7,403 nt of DNA from Hyphomicrobiales bacterium. GTDB lineage: Bacteria; Pseudomonadota; Alphaproteobacteria; Rhizobiales; Xanthobacteraceae. Position numbers and translations under genes: made by a program. A model generated the notes under the pieces. It saw only the letters and a program-made list of their open reading frames with translations, made no database searches and was not told the origin of the DNA. The stretch spans positions 1 through 7,403 of the forward strand of contig PLTE01000143.1 of assembly GCA_003164375.1 (NCBI GenBank), read 5' to 3'. This document shows positions 5,354 to 7,403 of this stretch, in pieces; position 1 is the stretch's first letter; every line of letters starts with the position of its first letter.

Positions 5354-7189
5354 ATGGCAGAGAGCGGCACTAACGGAGGCGCGGCGCCGGCCGTCAACGG
5401 CGGCGCCTATCCGATCCAAGACCATACCTATGACGTCGTCGTCATTGGCGCCGGCGGCTCAGGCTTGCGCGCCGTCGTCGGCGCCAGCGAAGCAGGCTTG
5501 CGCACCGCCTGCATCACCAAGGTGTTTCCGACGCGCTCGCACACGGTCGCGGCGCAAGGCGGCATCGCGGCAGCGCTGGGCAATATGGGCGAGGACGACT
5601 GGCGCTGGCATATGTACGACACCGTCAAGGGCTCCGACTGGCTCGGCGACCAGGACGCCATCGAATATATGTGCCGCAGCGCACCCGAAGCTGTCTACGA
5701 GCTCGAACATTGGGGCCTGCCGTTCTCGCGACGCGAAGACGGCAAGATCTACCAGCGCCCGTTCGGCGGTATGACCACGCATTACGGCAAGGGCACCGCG
5801 CAGCGCACCTGTGCCGCCGCCGACCGCACCGGTCACGCCATGCTGCACACCATGTATGGCCAGGCGCTGCGCCACTCGACCGAATTTTTCATCGAGTATT
5901 TCGCCATCGATCTGATGATGGACGACCAAGGCCGCTGCCGCGGCGTCGTCGCCATCAATCTCGACGACGGCTCGATCCACCGCTTTTCCGCGCAGATGAC
6001 CATTCTCGCCACCGGCGGCTATGGCCGCGCCTTTGCCTCCTGCACCGGCGCGCACACGCAAACCGGCGACGGCAATGCGATGGTGCTGCGCGCCGGCCTG
6101 CCGCTGCAGGATATGGAATTCGTGCAATTCCATCCGACCGGCGTTTACGGCGCCGGCGTGCTCATCACCGAAGGCGCACGCGGCGAGGGAGCTTATCTGG
6201 TCAATTCCTCAGGCGAGCGCTTCATGGAGCGCTACGCGCCGTCGGCCAAAGATCTCGCCTCGAGAGACGTGGTGTCGCGCGCCATGACCATAGAAATCCG
6301 CGAAGGCCGCGGCGTCGGGCCGAAGAAAGATCATATCTTCCTGCACCTCGACCATCTCGATCCGGCGATCCTGGCCGAGCGGCTGCCGGGCATCACCGAA
6401 TCCGCGCGCATCTTCGCCGGCGTCGACCTGACGCGCGAGCCGGTGCCGATCGTGCCGACGGTGCATTACAATATGGGCGGCATCGCCACCAATTATCACG
6501 GCGAAGTGCTGATCAAGAAGGACGGCAACCCCGACTATGTCGTTCCCGGCATGATGGCGCTTGGTGAAGCGGCCTGCGTCTCGGTCCACGGCGCCAACCG
6601 GCTCGGCTCGAATTCGCTGATCGATCTCGTGGTATTCGGCCGCGCCGCGGCGCAACGCTGCGCCGAAATCCTCACGCCGAACGACAAACAGCCGGAACTG
6701 CCCAAGGACTCCGCCGAGCGCGCGCTGTCGCGGCTCGACAAATTCCGCAACGCTTCCGGCAGCACCCCGACCGCGCAACTGCGCGCCAGGATGCAACACG
6801 TGATGCAGAGCAATTGCGCCGTGTACCGCACCGGCGAAGTGCTTCAGGAAGGCTCCAAGCTCATCCACGAAGTCCATGACGGCATCGGCGACGTCCGCGT
6901 CTCCGACCGTTCGCTGATCTGGAATTCCGACCTGATCGAAACGCTGGAATTCGCCAATCTGATCGAGCAGGCCGTGGTCACCATGGATGCGGCGGGCAAT
7001 CGCACCGAGAGCCGCGGCGCGCACGCGCGCGAGGATTTCCCCGATCGCGACGACCACAACTGGATGAAGCACTCGCTGTCCTGGCTCGACTCCGCGACCG
7101 GCAAAGTCGCCATCGACTACCGGCCGGTGCACACCTACACGCTGACCAACGACGTCGCCTATATCGAGCCGAAAAAGCGGGTTTATTGA
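5354..7189 (+). CDS. sdhA: Succinate dehydrogenase flavoprotein subunit
   Basis: 611 residues, full length. It oxidises succinate to fumarate with covalently bound FAD on the cytoplasmic side of complex II. Seen: a Gly/Ala-rich, poorly conserved N-terminus (1-18), the Rossmann motif YDVVVIGAGGSGLRA (26-40), and TRSHTVAAQGGI (60-71) in which His63 is the FAD-linking histidine. Active-site residues match E. coli SdhA in order: His260 (HPTG), Thr272-Glu273 (ITEGARGEG), Arg304 (SRDVV), His371 (PTVHYNMGG) and Arg416 (HGANRLGSNSL). The C-terminus ends in AYIEPKKRVY. No catalytic residue is missing. The ribosome site is weak: GGA at 5343-5345, inside the end of sdhD, is the best candidate, so translation is probably coupled to sdhD, two bases upstream. 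The reading frame stays open back to 4913, but that part overlaps sdhD and is not conserved. Confidence 0.98.
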   Translation: MAESGTNGGAAPAVNGGAYPIQDHTYDVVVIGAGGSGLRAVVGASEAGLRTACITKVFPTRSHTVAAQGGIAAALGNMGEDDWRWHMYDTVKGSDWLGDQDAIEYMCRSAPEAVYELEHWGLPFSRREDGKIYQRPFGGMTTHYGKGTAQRTCAAADRTGHAMLHTMYGQALRHSTEFFIEYFAIDLMMDDQGRCRGVVAINLDDGSIHRFSAQMTILATGGYGRAFASCTGAHTQTGDGNAMVLRAGLPLQDMEFVQFHPTGVYGAGVLITEGARGEGAYLVNSSGERFMERYAPSAKDLASRDVVSRAMTIEIREGRGVGPKKDHIFLHLDHLDPAILAERLPGITESARIFAGVDLTREPVPIVPTVHYNMGGIATNYHGEVLIKKDGNPDYVVPGMMALGEAACVSVHGANRLGSNSLIDLVVFGRAAAQRCAEILTPNDKQPELPKDSAERALSRLDKFRNASGSTPTAQLRARMQHVMQSNCAVYRTGEVLQEGSKLIHEVHDGIGDVRVSDRSLIWNSDLIETLEFANLIEQAVVTMDAAGNRTESRGAHAREDFPDRDDHNWMKHSLSWLDSATGKVAIDYRPVHTYTLTNDVAYIEPKKRVY

Positions 7190-7192
7190 GGA
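7188..7192 (+). promoter_or_regulatory. Ribosome binding site of sdhB
   Basis: GAGGA overlaps the sdhA stop codon and lies 4 bases before the sdhB ATG at 7197, so the two genes are probably translationally coupled. Confidence 0.6.
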
Positions 7193-7196
7193 TAAA

Positions 7197-7403
7197 ATGG
7201 TCCAATTCACGCTTCCGAAGAACTCCAAGGTCGGCGAAGGCAAGACTTGGCCGCGTCCGGCGAAGGCCAAGGCCGAACGCGAGTACCGCGTCTATCGCTG
7301 GAACCCGGACGATGGCCAGAACCCGCGCATCGACACCTATTACGTCGACACCGGCGATTGCGGCCCGATGGTTCTCGACGCGCTGATCTGGATCAAGAAC
7401 AAC
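7197..7403 (+). CDS. sdhB: Succinate dehydrogenase iron-sulfur subunit, N-terminal part
   Basis: The first 69 residues; the rest lies beyond the right edge. SdhB carries electrons from FAD through [2Fe-2S], [4Fe-4S] and [3Fe-4S] centres to ubiquinone. Seen: MVQFTLPKNSKVGEGKTWP (1-19), the beta-grasp opening REYRVYRWNPDDGQNPRIDTY (28-48), and CGPMVLDALIWIKNN (55-69), which is the standard lead into the plant-type ferredoxin domain. The cysteines binding the clusters lie past the end and cannot be checked. The gene starts 7 bases after the sdhA stop and completes the sdhCDAB order. The identity is firm from context and from the N-terminal match. Confidence 0.95.
   Translation, partial: MVQFTLPKNSKVGEGKTWPRPAKAKAEREYRVYRWNPDDGQNPRIDTYYVDTGDCGPMVLDALIWIKNN

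Noticed and set aside
6209..7270. 353-codon minus-strand open frame antisense to sdhA
   Set aside because: Codon-position GC bias in sdhA keeps the opposite frame open, and the translation resembles no protein family.
1..7403. Mobile element, phage, toxin-antitoxin, defence island, tRNA, riboswitch or CRISPR array
   Set aside because: No transposase, integrase, terminal repeats, cloverleaf or regularly spaced repeats were found on either strand. All sizeable coding regions belong to core metabolic, regulatory or envelope families with uniform composition.

Overview
The window is a GC-rich chromosomal segment that reads as an alphaproteobacterium, most likely Rhizobiales (Bradyrhizobium / Rhodopseudomonas / Xanthobacteraceae-like). 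The reasons are the sdhC-sdhD-sdhA-sdhB gene order, a mesaconyl-CoA hydratase of the alphaproteobacterial type, and an intergenic palindrome resembling the dispersed elements I recall from Rhizobiales genomes. This assignment rests on recalled family sequences, not on a search. There is no sign of a mobile element, phage, CRISPR array, tRNA or rRNA.

Layout. (1) Positions 1-1348, minus strand: a two-gene unit with a four-helix b-type cytochrome followed by a molybdopterin oxidoreductase of the sulfite-oxidase/YedY fold, which runs off the left edge. Stop and start overlap (TGATG). The molybdoenzyme has a Tat signal that ends in a lipobox. (2) 1349-1507: non-coding, with two inverted repeats. 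(3) 1508-2083, minus: a secreted single-domain fasciclin protein. (4) 2084-2318: a divergent control region with several dyads and a direct repeat. (5) 2319-3386, plus: mesaconyl-CoA hydratase (mch/meaC). (6) 3386-3434: a RPE-like palindrome filling most of the gap between two convergent genes. (7) 3446-4333, minus: a LysR-type regulator. (8) 4334-4545: the lysR-sdh divergent region, with three T-N11-A dyads, two of which share TTCG-N7-CGAA. (9) 4546 to the right edge, plus: sdhC, sdhD, sdhA and the start of sdhB, tightly packed.

How the genes fit together. Mesaconyl-CoA hydratase belongs to the ethylmalonyl-CoA pathway, which yields glyoxylate and propionyl-CoA; propionyl-CoA reaches succinyl-CoA and then succinate, the substrate of the complex II encoded next door. 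The LysR gene sits between the two and is placed to control the sdh operon, itself, or both. Its effector is unknown. The left-hand cytochrome/molybdoenzyme pair is a separate periplasm-facing redox module.

Every gene falls in a known family, and I see no clearly new system. The most interesting parts are the patterned lysR-sdhC control region and the predicted membrane-anchored Tat lipoprotein molybdoenzyme.
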